From positions 43,566,779 through 43,630,778 of the forward strand of contig CM043970.1 in NCBI GenBank assembly GCA_014529385.2: 64,000 nucleotides of DNA. The letters run 5' to 3'. The stretch comes from Adiantum capillus-veneris. Its lineage: Eukaryota; Streptophyta; Polypodiopsida; Polypodiales; Pteridaceae. The position numbers and the translations under genes are program-made. This document shows, piece after piece, positions 1-11,075 of the stretch. The notes beneath the pieces were generated by a model that did no database searches, was not told where the DNA came from, and was given only the letters and a program-made list of their open reading frames with translations. Numbering within the stretch: the stretch's first letter is position 1; the number at the start of each line of letters is the position of its first letter.

Positions 1-955
1 CTATTAGACTTTCAACGCAAAACGATAACTGACCGACGCAAATGGTAGTGGTTTGGGAAGATGACCATCTGAGCAAGGGACAATGCCAAAATAAGAAAGA
101 GGCTACTGTAGTGGTGTTTGGAAAGCTATGAAAGAGAACCGTCTGCCAAAGTAGTACAGGAGGGCGGTAGAGAAGAGGGAGCGACCCTTGACGTAGTGAA
201 ATGGAAAGTGAGTCTGGAATGAAATAAAATATCAAAACTATACTCTGAAAGGCTACATTTATAAAAAGAACCCCCCTCCCCCCAGACCCAAAAAACAAGA
301 AAACCCCGTCAACGCATCTTGATCCCTTTTTGCAACAAATTTTTTCTTCTGAGACTAGTATAATCTAAATATAACATATGAAAAACATAAATATGATGTA
401 AATGTAAACTTAGAATATATAGATAATTTTGATGTAAGTAATACATAAATAGAAAAAAAAACTCTAGATTTAGAAATGTAATTTAAAAATAGATGTATAT
501 TTTGCATCCGTCGTTGAAAACTGAGTAATGTTTTTAATAAATAGATATAGAAAAAACATTGACAGAATATTTTAGGTTTATGTGCAAAGAACTAGTGAAG
601 TTATATACAGTTACGAAGAGTTTCTTCCTTGAAAGAAAAACCAAATTCCATGAATGAATTAAGTGCAAATAGGAAGATATGACAAAGGAGATTGGATTAC
701 ACAACATGAATGGAAGTGACAATGTCAAAAGAGATTGCATCCTCATTGCTCGAGGCAATGACAGCTAGTGCCATAAATATTAAGAAGATGACTGCACACG
801 TAGCACGTAGCAAGGACAATGGGAAGGGCTAGCTCTCCCTAAGGAGTTTTTGTGCTTCGTCAGTGGTCCCCGGATATTGGCAGCTACCCTCACCTGCAAC
901 AAATGTTATACAAGCGGAATATTAATAATTAGAATCTAGAGCACAAGCGTGGGGC

Positions 956-1022
956 TTAAAAGTATATATTGCACAGAGTTAGTGGCATTGGAATGTGAGA
1001 CAAAGAAAACCGCGCCCCCAAA

Positions 1023-1053
<31 letters not shown>

Positions 1054-1092
1054 GAGAGAGGTTGAGACAGACAACCGCGCCCCCGAGAGAGA

Positions 1093-1134
<42 letters not shown>

Positions 1135-1867
1135 GATTACTCGGATCAGCGTACACCATGTGGGTGGCAACGCCAACTATCGTGGTGCAAGGGATGCCCG
1201 CTGGTCTCAAGTGCGTCTGCCAATAGATGTTCGTGGCATAGGAGGCATGGTCGTAGAGAGTATAAGAAAGAATGCAGCGCCCATGCGGGGAGAGGATGGC
1301 ATCACAAATTTGGTGGGCAGCGCACGGCCGTGCGTAATGGTCTAGGTGGCCACTGGTAATTGGGGTAGGAACTGGACTGGCTGCCGGACCTATCATGTGT
1401 CGGTGGGGACGGTGGCGGCCACCGGCGTGTACGACGGGCACCACAGCCGGACGGACCGGGTGACACATGCGGGTAAGCAAAATGTGCAGCTCCCGCTCTG
1501 ATGTGTTTTTATCAGGGACGCACCATGTCTTGAGGGTGGCGGGATGAACATCAGGATACAATTGCCTATATTAGCAATGATGGCCGTCATCGAGCTGTAT
1601 GCAGATGAGATTATCATTAGCTGGCACACCTGATCACAAAACAAGAGCGTTAATTTATGCATAATATAGGTTATGCCACGCCAACAACATCATCGTTGAT
1701 TGCTGCATGCCATAACAACGTCGCCAAACAGATGCATACATGAAGCGCCAACGTCGAACTATTCTTCCTGCCTTCCATCTTGCTTCTCTCCTTCTCTTGT
1801 TACAGTAATTACTAATGATTGAAAAATGAAGCGCCTTGTGGCCCTTTATATAGAGATTACACTCCAT
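956..1867 (-). pseudogene. Minus-strand gene-like segment, copy A (broken)
   Basis: This is the homologue of the more intact segment at 25042-25882. A TATA-like CTTTATATA (minus TATATAAAG) lies at 1844-1852, and a short ORF begins just downstream. An internal deletion has removed the signal-peptide h-region end and the ALA|QEQQ cleavage context seen in copies B and D. The second reading frame (956-1561) is locally GC-rich and ends in a Ser-Leu repeat that is only translated CT microsatellite. Relative to copy B, a Tyr codon near 1572 has become TAA. Over about 420 bp it aligns to B without gaps. The product is not recognised. It is best read as a decayed member of a repeated gene-like family. 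Confidence 0.4.
1023..1136 (+). repeat. (GA)n microsatellite pair
   Basis: Two (GA)n runs (about 1023-1060 and 1085-1136) are separated by a GC-rich spacer, and the motif following CGCGCCCC occurs twice. Copies B, C and D have a single run at this point (25044-25078, 49291-49338, 53174-53195), so A carries a local duplication of spacer plus tract. Confidence 0.95.
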
Positions 1868-2035
1868 GGTCCTATTTCCGTGGGAATATATTAGATTCTA
1901 ATATATTAGATTATTAGAAGGTTTGAATTCCCCTTGATTTTGTAGGTTCCCCTACCTTGAGGTAATTTGAAGTATAATGGTTCAGTGACCGAAATACACT
2001 CAGTTAAAAACTCACATGTGAAAAAATCGACAAGT

Positions 2036-2640
2036 AAAATAGTCACTATATTTGGAGCTTCTCACAATAAAGTTTTGTAGGTCTTAGGGGTAGCTACATT
2101 GAATCTATGTTTCTTTAGAGCACTCCTCAAGCATATCCAAGAGTGAAGACACATATCAGGAGACCTTGATAAACAGTGCAATCTTAACGGGGATCCTTCT
2201 AGTGGTAAAGCGATTATATTCGGATGCTTTACATTAAGTCTCTCTTTATTTTGTACGCCTCTTCACCTTCAAAGGTGAAGTTGAGGTAAATTCCAAAGTT
2301 GGTAGGTGTGATTACAATAAATCCATGTTTCATTCGAGCACTTCTCAGGCATGCCCAAGAGTGAAATTAGACATGGACAGAAAGGGTACATCTTGATAGA
2401 CAATGAAGTCTCAAGGGGGACTTAAGTGACTATATTTACAGGAATTTAACCAACAAATAATTAAATATATGTTCCTTTCTAGCACTACTTAGGCACACGT
2501 AAGGCTGGAAGACATGGACACAGAGGGCACATATCAAGAGATCTTCATAGATGACTAGATCTCAAGGGCAAACCTTTTAGAGGTATAGTGATTATATTCG
2601 AAGCATTTTCCACCTTCAAATTATCTACATAGTAGGAGCT
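2036..2640 (+). repeat. About 200-bp degenerate tandem repeats upstream of PLE RT (copy A)
   Basis: Three successive blocks share the same order of words: GTAGGT, a TGATTACA-like run, TATGTTTCTTT, AGCAC-CT-AGGCAT, GAGTGAA, GACATGGACA, GGGCACAT, GATCTTGATAGAC and GATTATATTCG. The blocks start near 2040, 2226 and 2441, giving a period of roughly 190-215 bp with substantial divergence. No reading frame runs through them. They precede every PLE RT copy in the window, so they may be part of that element's 5' region or an older satellite into which it inserted. Confidence 0.75.
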
Positions 2641-2804
2641 ATATGCATGGAAATGTGTATATAACGAGGTGTTTACATGAATTTGGAAGATTTTCTAATG
2701 TGATATTTGTTTTCAAGTATGGCGAACGATGTATAGATGTCAAATAGTCATGTTGTGTGTCGACGGTCAGGCACATGCACCTGCCTGGACATGATAATAG
2801 ATTT

Positions 2805-3425
2805 TAGGGATGCTAATGGGATTTTCTTGTTCTCCTGTTATGTGTAATCTTTATCTTTGTCACGTCGAATTTCAATGGCTCTTAAAAATGATGAGTGACC
2901 CAGCCATGGCTTCATTACTTTCACACTTTATTCATATGTTTGGGTTTATGGTTGACCTATGTAGCCTGAACAATCCCATGTTCGAAGAAACGCTTAGAGA
3001 GATTTATCCGACCTGTCTCAATATTGAACTTACCTTCCCAGATAGAATAATGAGGCTTGATAAATGGTTTGTCTCTAGAACTCACTTCTTGAATATCGAG
3101 ATTACTTTAACTCCCCCATTCTTGGGTAATTTTTATACTCGTTTCTTTTGGAAAAGAGAAAATCGGAAGATCAAATCCTCTGTATTTACCAAAAGGAAAA
3201 GCAATAGACCCTTTAAAAACTCCTTACACATGTCTAGGAATGATGTTCCTTATAGTTTATGCCTCGTCAGATAGCTTTTCATCATATGAAGAAATCAACA
3301 CTATGATTACCAAGTTTATCAATAATGGGTTTCCTAAAAAAGACCTTGTTGTATGTATCTACAATTCCTTAAAAATGCGTAAATGGTCCGGCCTTAAGTA
3401 TGACCTACAAAACTTGATTAATTAG
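2805..3425 (+). pseudogene. Penelope-like element RT fragment, copy A
   Basis: The reading frame 2810-3274 carries, in order, the RT motif (L)MGFSCSP followed by NLYL, then the catalytic segment F-M-V-D-L-C-S-L-N-N and the downstream YPTCLNIELT and FLNIEITL blocks. This order (GxPMGxxCSPxxxNLYL, then DDxxSLNN, then YPxxLxIxxT) is that of PLE RTs rather than LINE or LTR RTs. In copy A the first Asp of the catalytic pair is Val (B, C and D have FMDD), so it is dead. A 2-bp deletion near 3230 shifts the frame, and the rest continues in frame at 3240-3425. The N-terminal half of the RT and any GIY-YIG endonuclease are absent. Confidence 0.7.
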
Positions 3426-3578
3426 TCTCATTAAACCAGAATAAAATACTCTTCAATAAATATTTTTGTAAAGAAAACCCTTTTCTTTCGAAAGCTTTTT
3501 TTCTCTTGTCAAGGTAGTAGGCCCATTTTCTTGGGGTCTACTACATCGTAGAATATGGTGCCTGGGAATGAGTGGGCA

Positions 3579-3601
3579 TACACACACACACACACACACA
3601 A
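3579..3601 (+). repeat. (CA)n microsatellite after PLE fragment
   Basis: About 11 CA units lie roughly 155 bp downstream of the PLE RT stop. The same tract follows the RT in copies B (27654-27681) and D (55769-55794), with different lengths. It is lost in C, where the unit is broken at 51860. Confidence 0.95.
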
Positions 3602-4160
3602 TTGCATTGACCACTCATGTTTCACTACAAATAATTATAATGAAAAAGAATGGCGTTGAGTCTATAAAACGTTTTTTCTTTTTTTCACCATTACGTCTTA
3701 TTTAACCCATCCATTACATGATCAAACAGGCAGCTGTCACAATAGTAACAAATGTTTGTGCGCTCAGCCTAAGGTAAGATATGGTTAACTAAAATCAATC
3801 CTAACTCTTTGGTATAGGGTGTCTGGTTAAAGTATCCTCATAAGGGTATGCCAAATGAGGATACAAATATATTTTATGATGTGGTAGAAACTGTGCTAGC
3901 GAATATAACCGCTCAGTAAATCCATGCTTTATTAAGTGTCCCACATTATAATACTGTGGCCCTATACCTAGTGCTTCCTTGACTGTGGCCCTATACCTGT
4001 TATTCTATTTTGATATGTCCACCATTTCGTACAGATGTTCCTATTTGAGGGAATAGAAAACACTCATAATGGAGTATGGTGGTCTCCCAGATTGACTCTC
4101 TTGACTGCTGTAAATGAGCAAGAGATATCGCTAATGCTTGTTCTTGAATATAAGCCATAG
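3602..4160 (-). pseudogene. Remnant of conserved minus-strand ORF (copy A)
   Basis: This is homologous to 27882-28303. Around 3959-4010 copy A lacks the segment that encodes WGREHF in copy B and instead repeats the words CTGTGGCCCTATACCT, so the frame is broken. The region ends at the A-specific junction near 4160. The function is not recognised. Confidence 0.35.
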
Positions 4161-4164
4161 TTGA

Positions 4165-6668
4165 TGAAGTATAAAGACACAGCTAAAGACAAGCTATGGA
4201 AGAAACTTGTAAGCTGTTGGTAAGATAAGAAGTGCCCAAGTTGGTTATAGTGCATTCTGTGATAGAATATGCCTGTCTTATAAAGACCCTCATTTCAACC
4301 TCTTTTTGGATGTTATCCGTACTAAATACCCTCCTTATGTGCCCTGACTTCTTCAATACTGTAACACTGTAACTTTTTTTCATGCCATATATTCCCCTTG
4401 CAACATACCTATTTGGCAATCCGACTAATATTAGTCTCTTATAATATGTCGATATTATTGGTAATTATTCGTTGGAATCCTTCTAATGTTGGAGTACTTA
4501 CCGCATAAAAAATCTTTTGAGGCGGGCTTCGGCTTTAATTAAAAAAAGTCTTAACTAGCTACTGCCACTTTTTATTTCTCTTTTTTTTTTCACTAGCAGT
4601 AAATGGTAATGGGATTCATTTTTAGCCTCATTTTTGTAATTATTATAATAGTGAGTCCATGCTGCCTATTAACCCTAACCTTTTGTATCACCTGTATGGC
4701 GTGTTCTTGCTACCGCCTGCATATTGTGACCCTATCCTTTTGGATGCTCTATCGCACGCTACCTTCTGTTTAAGAAAGGTGTTTACACTAACTAGCGGCT
4801 TCTGCTACATCTAACTAACAAGAGTGCAGTGATAGCTAGCTACTGTCTGGACTGTGTCGTCTATAAATCCCATATGGAATGTGATCAGGTGAGTACTAAA
4901 CTGTGGGGACTGCAACATGCCTAAAATTAAAGAGAATGCGGTTTTGGAGTTGTCTTCTCCTCCGAGTTTAGAGGTGCTTTTTTTTTAAAAATTGTTGTCA
5001 CTCGGCTTGCTTTTAAAATGGGGTTGAGCGGATTTAGTTAAGTTTATGAGTAATGGGATAAACTTAAGTTAGATAGCATGCTTTATGGTTTTAACTACTG
5101 CTCATTGGATGGATTTATGATGGATTGGAGGTTGTGATTCTATGTGGGTTGTTGTTGCTGATTTCCGTAAAATAATTGCTCAATATTGATTATGTGTTGG
5201 AAATTGAGGTACTGCAAGTTTTTGAAAATTTTTGTAGGATAAAAATATCTTCAAGACCTTCTTGATTGTGCCGGGCTGGTTTTATATGACTGTAAAAATG
5301 CTTGGGTAATTAGTAAAATTCCTGGTTTGAGTTACTCTCGCTAATTGGACAGACTTTAGATCGAATGTGGCTCAGTTCCGGGGTCTGTTTCAATAATTTT
5401 TTTGATAAGTGTAAGCTCACTCTCATATTGAGTACTAGTTTCCAAGGAGCTTCCCTATCTTGAAAAGATTTGTAAATGTTGAATAGCATCACTTACCCTA
5501 TTGATGTAGTATTTTTTACATTTTTACTTGATCTCTTTTACCCTCTTACATCACCTACCTGTAAGATTGCTGACAGTTCCTGCTCGGTTTGTTGACTGGT
5601 TACTGCTTGCCTGGTTTTAGTTTGGACCCTCAACTATACAATAAACTAAGCGTGCCAGTATTTGCTCTTTCTTTATCTTATTTTAGTATGTAGGAAGATG
5701 TTCGCCTACCCTCTTGATGCGGCTATAAGGAAAAATTGTAAGGATTGATGGTTTAATAGGTTCTCTCTAGTGTAAGAGATTTCGTTGACTTTGCTTTAGC
5801 TGGTCCCGGCTTTTTAGCCTTACTTCAACTTTTCTCTGTCTGCTTCTGTGCTGATTCTGGGTAATGCTTTTTCTTAATTGCACAGAGTTGCCTTGCTGTC
5901 GTTTTTCAAAATAGTAGCATGATGGTATATACTAACAATACATATATATATATATATTCTTTTTCCTTACAAAAAAGACTTAAACTGTCACTTTTTCTAA
6001 ATAAAAAGAGAGGGAAGGATTGAGTAGTATATGGTAATGGAATGAAATGGAGTTTGTAACATGCTTTGATAAAAGTATGTCGGACATAACAAAAACTAAG
6101 AGATAGAGGTATTGTTTATGATGGCAGTAAATATGATTGAACCTGCCAAAATTCATAAAATAGGCTCTGTTTTGTATTTCAAATTTGGGAAAAACTTTGA
6201 TGGGAGCTTTTTCTATGGGAAATCTCAGCTTTTAAATACCTAAAACTTTCGTACAGTAAGAACTTTACAAAAGAATTTCTTTTTCTATATATCAAATTAC
6301 AACATTTGTTTTTTTCATTGGGACATGGATAACAACTGGGATCCCCATGCATCACATGTACACGGTAACAATTGCTAGCCGAGCATTTTCTTGTTTACTA
6401 TGGGTGCAGGTCCGGGCTACCTTCTTTGATTAAAACATACTGTTCGATGTGGTTGATGACATGGGGGTTTTCTTTTACCTTCAAGCAACATCACTTCTAA
6501 ATTGGGGATTACTTTTTCCCTTTATTTACTTTGTTCTATTCACTACCTTGTACAAAATTTATTTTCAACAGCAAATGAATTATTGTACAATTCCATTATA
6601 TTTACCTAGAATTTCTTGTCTTTGAACAGGTTTTGTTCTTTTGCGTATATGTATATTTTTAGAACTGC
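4165..6668. other. A-specific block, left part: no gene seen
   Basis: These 2.5 kb are T-rich on the plus strand and absent from copies B and D, where 4160-equivalent and 13241-equivalent sequence are joined directly. No reading frame over about 80 codons and no family motif was found. A few donor-like words occur (for example CAGGTGAGT near 4885) and long T/pyrimidine runs give an intron-like texture, but no exon can be supported. A short (TA)n lies at about 5940-5956. Confidence 0.5.
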
Positions 6669-6690
6669 TACACACACACACACACACACA
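6669..6690 (+). repeat. (CA)n microsatellite
   Basis: An uninterrupted CA run of 11 units is followed by a CT-rich leader-like stretch (6760-6780). Confidence 0.95.
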
Positions 6691-7130
6691 TCTCTCCAAT
6701 AGAATTCATGGCCAAAACCCTAATCAAGTTTGTCAAAACTTGATCTTCTTCTTCACACTACACTCTCCCTCTCTCTCTGTCCTAATTCTCAAGCTTTCCA
6801 TAGCTTGAATTCCTTTTGTCTCTTACCATTATTTCATTCCAACTAGCCAAATTAGTGGTCTTCAAGCAAAGTGAAAAATCGACTACATCCAAAGCAAGGA
6901 GAATACTAGACCATACACACACTAAGGTAACGTTTTCTTATTCTTTTATGCTCTTGCACTTGCTTGAAAGTGATTTACTTTCATGCTTACATAAATTTAT
7001 GCTTAAGCTCTCATTTTTCCTTTAAGCATGCCTTTTGCTTAGGAAGAAGAAATAACTACTTATTTTTTTTGTTTCCCTCTAATTATGGTTCATTACTACT
7101 AACCATGTTGCTAGCAGCTAACCCTAATGT

Positions 7131-7390
7131 TATTTCAAGTTCCATTGTTTCAAGTTCTCTAGATTACTAGACTCATATGGCATAGAGAGAGTAGAAAGCA
7201 CTCTCTTTAACCATAGGTGACTGGAGAGCGTACGTATATTTCAAGTTCCGTTCTCTAGATTACCAGACTCATATGGCATATAAAGAGTAGAAAGCACTCT
7301 CTTTAACCATAGGTGACTGGGGATCATACTTATATTTCAAGTTCCGTTCTCTATATTACCAAACTAATATGGCATAAAGAGATTAGAAAT
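7131..7390 (+). repeat. About 96-bp tandem repeat, 2.5 copies
   Basis: The block TTTCAAGTTCC..CTCTAGATTACCAGACTCATATGGCATA..AGCACTCTCTTTAACCATAGGTGACTGG occurs from about 7131 and again from 7235, and a third, truncated copy starts at 7331. Copies 1 and 2 are close to identical; copy 3 ends after the GGCATAAAGAG word. No coding frame is shared by the copies. Confidence 0.85.
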
Positions 7391-8375
7391 ATATTTTCCT
7401 ATTTTAAAGATTCACGAGATAATTTCCACATAATCATGAGCAATTAAGTAGTGATTTCTTTTGGAATTAAACATTCTATTCAAAGTAGCATTACAATTTA
7501 CTCTAAAAAGAATGCTCTTATGAAAGGTACACAAGTTTTTCTTTAAATTCAAGAAATATGATTTTTCTTCTTTCAAAGAGAAAAAGAGCATGTGTAGTGA
7601 TACAAATAAGTTAATACTAACTCCCTCAACGAGAGTTAAGTTTGGAAGGGTAGCCCTATCTTACTCAAAGAAGTTTTTCCTTGGAAGTCAGAATTTTCCT
7701 CCAATTAAGGTATGCCCCCCCCCCTCTTATCAATTGGAAAGTCCTAAACCATAAGCCTCTTCTAGCTACATAATTAATCCTCTCCAGGGTAGCAAAGGTA
7801 TGCTTAAATCCCTTTTTAAATAATAATTTGTTAATCATTCATACACTATTGCATGAACCACGTTTCACCGCACTCGCATGTCCACTCTCAACTATATCTG
7901 AGGCTGTGAGATCAAATGTAGATCTAGAGCCTTTTAGTTGAAGATGACCACCAATTTGTTGCAGTGTCTAACAGCGTTCAGTCCCTAAATCTTTGAGTGA
8001 CATCATGATTTCATTTATCCCATACAAATATATCCCACACCCCATGAAAGTACACTACACATTTAATCATCAATTCCTACATAAATCTTTTCAAGGATGT
8101 ATCAAAACAAACATGTGCTTCAGTAGAGTTTCCCTCCTAGCTAGCATATGTATTTTCATACTAAGGATTCCCAAGTAGTATCACGCCAGCCATGCTATAG
8201 TAGATGAACCCAAAAAAGACTTTAGTAATTTAGATTTGAAACTGATTAGAGTATTTTTAGACCAGTCCAACAAGGACAAGAAGTAAAGAAAATAGGGAAT
8301 CAAGGCCTCACACAAAATCCTTAACCTAACGTGAATGGGCCATTCAATACAATGCTAGGAGGACATTTTTTCTTT

Positions 8376-8425
8376 GAATTCTTTCCTCTACCTATTGGGT
8401 GAGTTCTTTCCTCTACCTATTGGGT
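8376..8425 (+). repeat. 25-bp tandem duplication
   Basis: The word TTCTTTCCTCTACCTATTGG, with its GA(A/G) start and GT end, occurs twice back to back (8376-8400 and 8401-8425) with one base difference. This is a recent replication-slippage type duplication. Confidence 0.9.
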
Positions 8426-8589
8426 GAGTTGTTTAGTAGATATATCTACTCCTAAAGGGTAACTGAGGTGCCTTAAAAAAGTTCCTCTAGGGATTCGTGT
8501 ATTTTTCCATAACAAGTTATGAAGATGATCTGTAAATACATCAAACACCTAAGAATAACAAAAATTCAAATCTAAGTGCGCATTGTAGC

Positions 8590-8910
8590 TGTTAATGGCT
8601 ACCATTGTGCCCACCTTTACAATTATAGAATATACCACTCCAACTACAGATGATGAGGATTGTGACATGCACTAAGGTCAAATATTGTGGTGAGGTCAAC
8701 TATAGCACTACGATGAGTAGGACACACTTTGGCGCCACTTAAAATTCCTATACACTCAACATATTGTTAAGCTTGTATATAAGGCTACTCTAAATATAGC
8801 CCTAGGCCCCTCTTATATATACCATCATATGTGCATATTCTACAGGGTTTCTTGTGTTGAACTCTCTACGCATCGTCTCCCTCTCCTTCTCTTTCTATGT
8901 CTCATCAACA
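8590..8910 (+). mobile_element. Putative copia-type 5' LTR
   Basis: The proposed LTR starts TGTTA and ends CATCAACA, immediately followed at 8911 by the 12-nt primer-binding site TGGTATCAGAGC. A TATA-like TGTATATAAGG lies near 8774. The 3' border is well supported by the primer-binding site. The 5' border is a guess from the TGTT/AACA terminal symmetry. No second LTR and no gag-pol follow, so this is a truncated or non-autonomous element. Confidence 0.55.
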
Positions 8911-9018
8911 TGGTATCAGAGCGTGGTTGCTGCTTTTTTGGGGTTGCACTCTCTACGTATCCTCTCACTCTCCTTCTCTTTCTATATCTCATCAACATGG
9001 TATCAGAGTGTGGTTGAT
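8854..9018 (+). repeat. Tandem duplication of LTR end plus primer-binding site
   Basis: Two units of about 80-87 bp (from about 8854 and 8940) each contain CTCTCTACG, CTCCTTCTCTTTCTAT, CTCATCAACATGG and TATCAGAG-GTGGTTG. The duplication spans the LTR/primer-binding-site junction, so the leader carries two potential sites. Confidence 0.85.
8911..8922 (+). promoter_or_regulatory. Primer-binding site for initiator tRNA-Met
   Basis: TGGTATCAGAGC is the canonical complement of the plant initiator tRNA-Met 3' end used by many copia elements. It sits directly at the LTR end. A second, slightly changed copy (TGGTATCAGAGT) lies at 8998-9009 inside a tandem duplication. Confidence 0.8.
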
Positions 9019-9365
9019 GTTTCTTCACAAAAATAGTGTGTTTATTGCCTCCCATGGCTGTGGGCAGCATGCAGTACACATCTACAAGTCATCAAAACTT
9101 AAGATCGACATACCTTTTTGCTAGAAACTCAGAGTTTAGAATTTTTAGAGATGTTACAATATTTTGGGGTGTTTTAAAGATGTTGGCCATGAAAAATTTG
9201 TCAAATTTTGCACCAGAAGTGACTCACAAATAAATCGGTAACTATTTTCAATACCTTCTTAATCAAAATCATCAAAAGGTAAGATATTTTATGTTTCTGA
9301 ATCCATTCACGTTCATCTTCTTGTTATGAATCTTTAAACTTCTTTTCATGATCAAGAGTTAGTTA
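9005..9365 (+). repeat. Retroelement leader sequence, repeated inverted at 37080-37430
   Basis: This aligns over about 350 bp with the minus strand of 37430-37080. Shared landmarks are TGTTTCTTCACAAA, TGCCTCCCATGGCT, GGTGTTTTAAAGATGTT, GAAGTGACTCACAA and a donor-like AAAGGTAAGA. It follows the primer-binding site, so it is the 5' part of the internal region. A 65-codon frame (9036-9233) is only partly preserved in the second copy. From 9366 to about 10205 the sequence is AT-rich and nothing is recognised. Confidence 0.65.
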
Positions 9366-10206
9366 TATTGAAACTGCATTGTATTCAATTCGATTGACAT
9401 ATTGATATGTATTTTCTTATTTCCTGATTTTTGGATTATCTTTTCATGCATCATATGCAATTTTGTCTGAAAATAGATCAAGATTTAAGTATAGTGAATT
9501 TACATCATTTTCAATTCAATTTGAAAACTCAAAGAAGTAAATAACTTGATTGATTTCCATATTTGCTTTTTGTATGTATCAAATATATTTTGATGCGTGT
9601 GCATCGAGTTAGAACAAAGTCATATAATTTCTGTTATATTGAAATATTGATGTTGTTTGGATAATTCTTTTTATTAATTCCATGTGGATATCAAAGTGTT
9701 ATTTTCCAATGTTAAATACGTACAATTTTGATCATTTATTTAATAATCTTTAGTCATGACATTAAAGCTTATGCTTTGACAATTCATATAATTTCTCTTC
9801 TTTGTGAATGTCAACAATTATTCTTTTGATTATTTATCAAAGATTTATATTTTGAAAATTTAATTTCCTTTTTAGTTGTAGACATCAAATCGTTACAAAT
9901 TTAAGATTTATGGTTTTTACTCATGATGAGTTCTTATGAAATGGTTTGTTATATTTGGGATTGTGATTATGAACTTGTTTAATGTGTCATGATGTATTTT
10001 CATGAATGATTACAAATTTTTGTATTGATTGTTTCTCATTGAGATGATTAATTTTTCATGGAGTTGTTCCATAATGTCATGATATGTTTCTATGATGATT
10101 ATCTAGAAGTTGTTTCTACTAAACATTTCATACTGAGATTATAATTTCTTTGTGGAGTTGTTCCATGATGCCTTGATGCATTTTCATTGTCATTGAGATG
10201 ATTCTT

Positions 10207-11075
10207 CATTCATGGCGTTGGCCAATCCAGTTTTTATCCCAACCAGCGGCCACCTAGACCATTACGCACGGCCGTGTGCTGCCCACATTTGTGACGCCAT
10301 CCTCTCTACGCATGGGTGTTCCACTTTACCTTATACTCTCTGCGACCATGCCTACTATGCTACAAACATCTGTTGGTAGATGCACTAGTGACCAGCGAAC
10401 ATCCCCTGCACCATGATAGTTGGTGTTGCGCACACATGGTGGGGGTTCATCATTCAATACCCACCTATATAACATGCGTTTGCAAGGTATTAAAGAAACC
10501 CCTCTTCTAGCATGTCTGAATGAATAAAATGACCCCTTATTTGAGAACTTTTTTGCAAAACTGAATATAAAACCCCCTTATTTTAATGTATCTCTCTTAA
10601 ATTGGTAAATTGTTTTGTATTTTAAAACCCCTCTTATCTAACTCACCTTATACGCTAACATGATTACGTAGTACACCCCCCCCAGTATATACACCAGTAT
10701 ATGCTTTTAAGCCCCACACTAATTGTTGTCTAATTATTAATATTCTACTTGTATAACATTTGTTGTAGCTAAGGGTAGCTACCAATATCCCGACACCACT
10801 GACAAAGTGCAAAAACTCCTTGGGGAGAGCTAGCCCTTCCCATTGTCGCTGTTACGTGCAACTTTTGATCTGTCCAGTGTGCAATCATCTTCCTGACATT
10901 GGTGGCACTAGTCATTGTGTCGAGCAATGAGGATGCAATGTGTTTTGACATTGTCACTTCCATTCACCTTGTGTAATCCAATCTTCTTTGTCATAGCTTT
11001 CTATTTGCACTTAATTCATTTATAAAATTTAGTTTCTCTTTTAAGGAAGAAACTCGTCATAACTCCTCAGTTTAA
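10207..11075 (-). repeat. Inverted partial copy of the composite unit
   Basis: On the minus strand, 10480-10207 matches the gene-like segment at about 1150-1400, and 11075-10690 matches about 590-980. Shared words on the plus strand include GGCCACCTAGACCATTACGC and CCTTGGGGAGAGCTAGCCCT. The order is that of the unit read backwards. The GA tract is missing and replaced by about 200 bp of other sequence. This makes the left part of the window a large imperfect inverted repeat. Confidence 0.75.

Larger units (their letters stand above)
1..4160 (+). repeat. Composite repeat unit, copy A (left-truncated by window)
   Basis: This stretch aligns with 24013-28283, 48222-51860 and 52142-56390 in the same orientation. 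The alignment runs through the same ordered landmarks: GA tract, minus-strand gene-like segment, 200-bp tandem repeats, PLE RT fragment and CA tract. The window opens inside the unit, so its left end is not seen. Homology stops near 4160; the sequence that follows in copies B and D is found in A only at 13241. Bases 1-955 hold no convincing gene, only AT-rich unit sequence with short spurious reading frames. Confidence 0.85.
6700..8589. other. Non-coding block containing two tandem repeats
   Basis: No supported gene is present. The sequence is AT-rich with many small in-frame stops. Its recognisable contents are the ~96-bp tandem repeat at 7131-7390 and the 25-bp duplication at 8376-8425, annotated separately, and a C9-11 run near 7716. 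Confidence 0.5.

Noticed and set aside
534-758. Small secreted protein with a hydrophobic N-terminus (also 24593, 48777, 52724).
   Set aside because: The start and frame are not kept across copies, and the inverted relative at 10769-10963 encodes something different.
1023-1136. Proteins with long Arg-Glu or Ser-Leu repeats at every GA/CT tract.
   Set aside because: They are translations of dinucleotide microsatellites; frame and length differ between copies.
8911-8922. tRNA-Met gene.
   Set aside because: Only the 12-nt primer complement is present; no cloverleaf can be formed from the flanks.
10316-10510. Plus-strand 64-codon gene.
   Set aside because: It is part of the inverted copy of the unit's gene-like segment and is broken relative to it.
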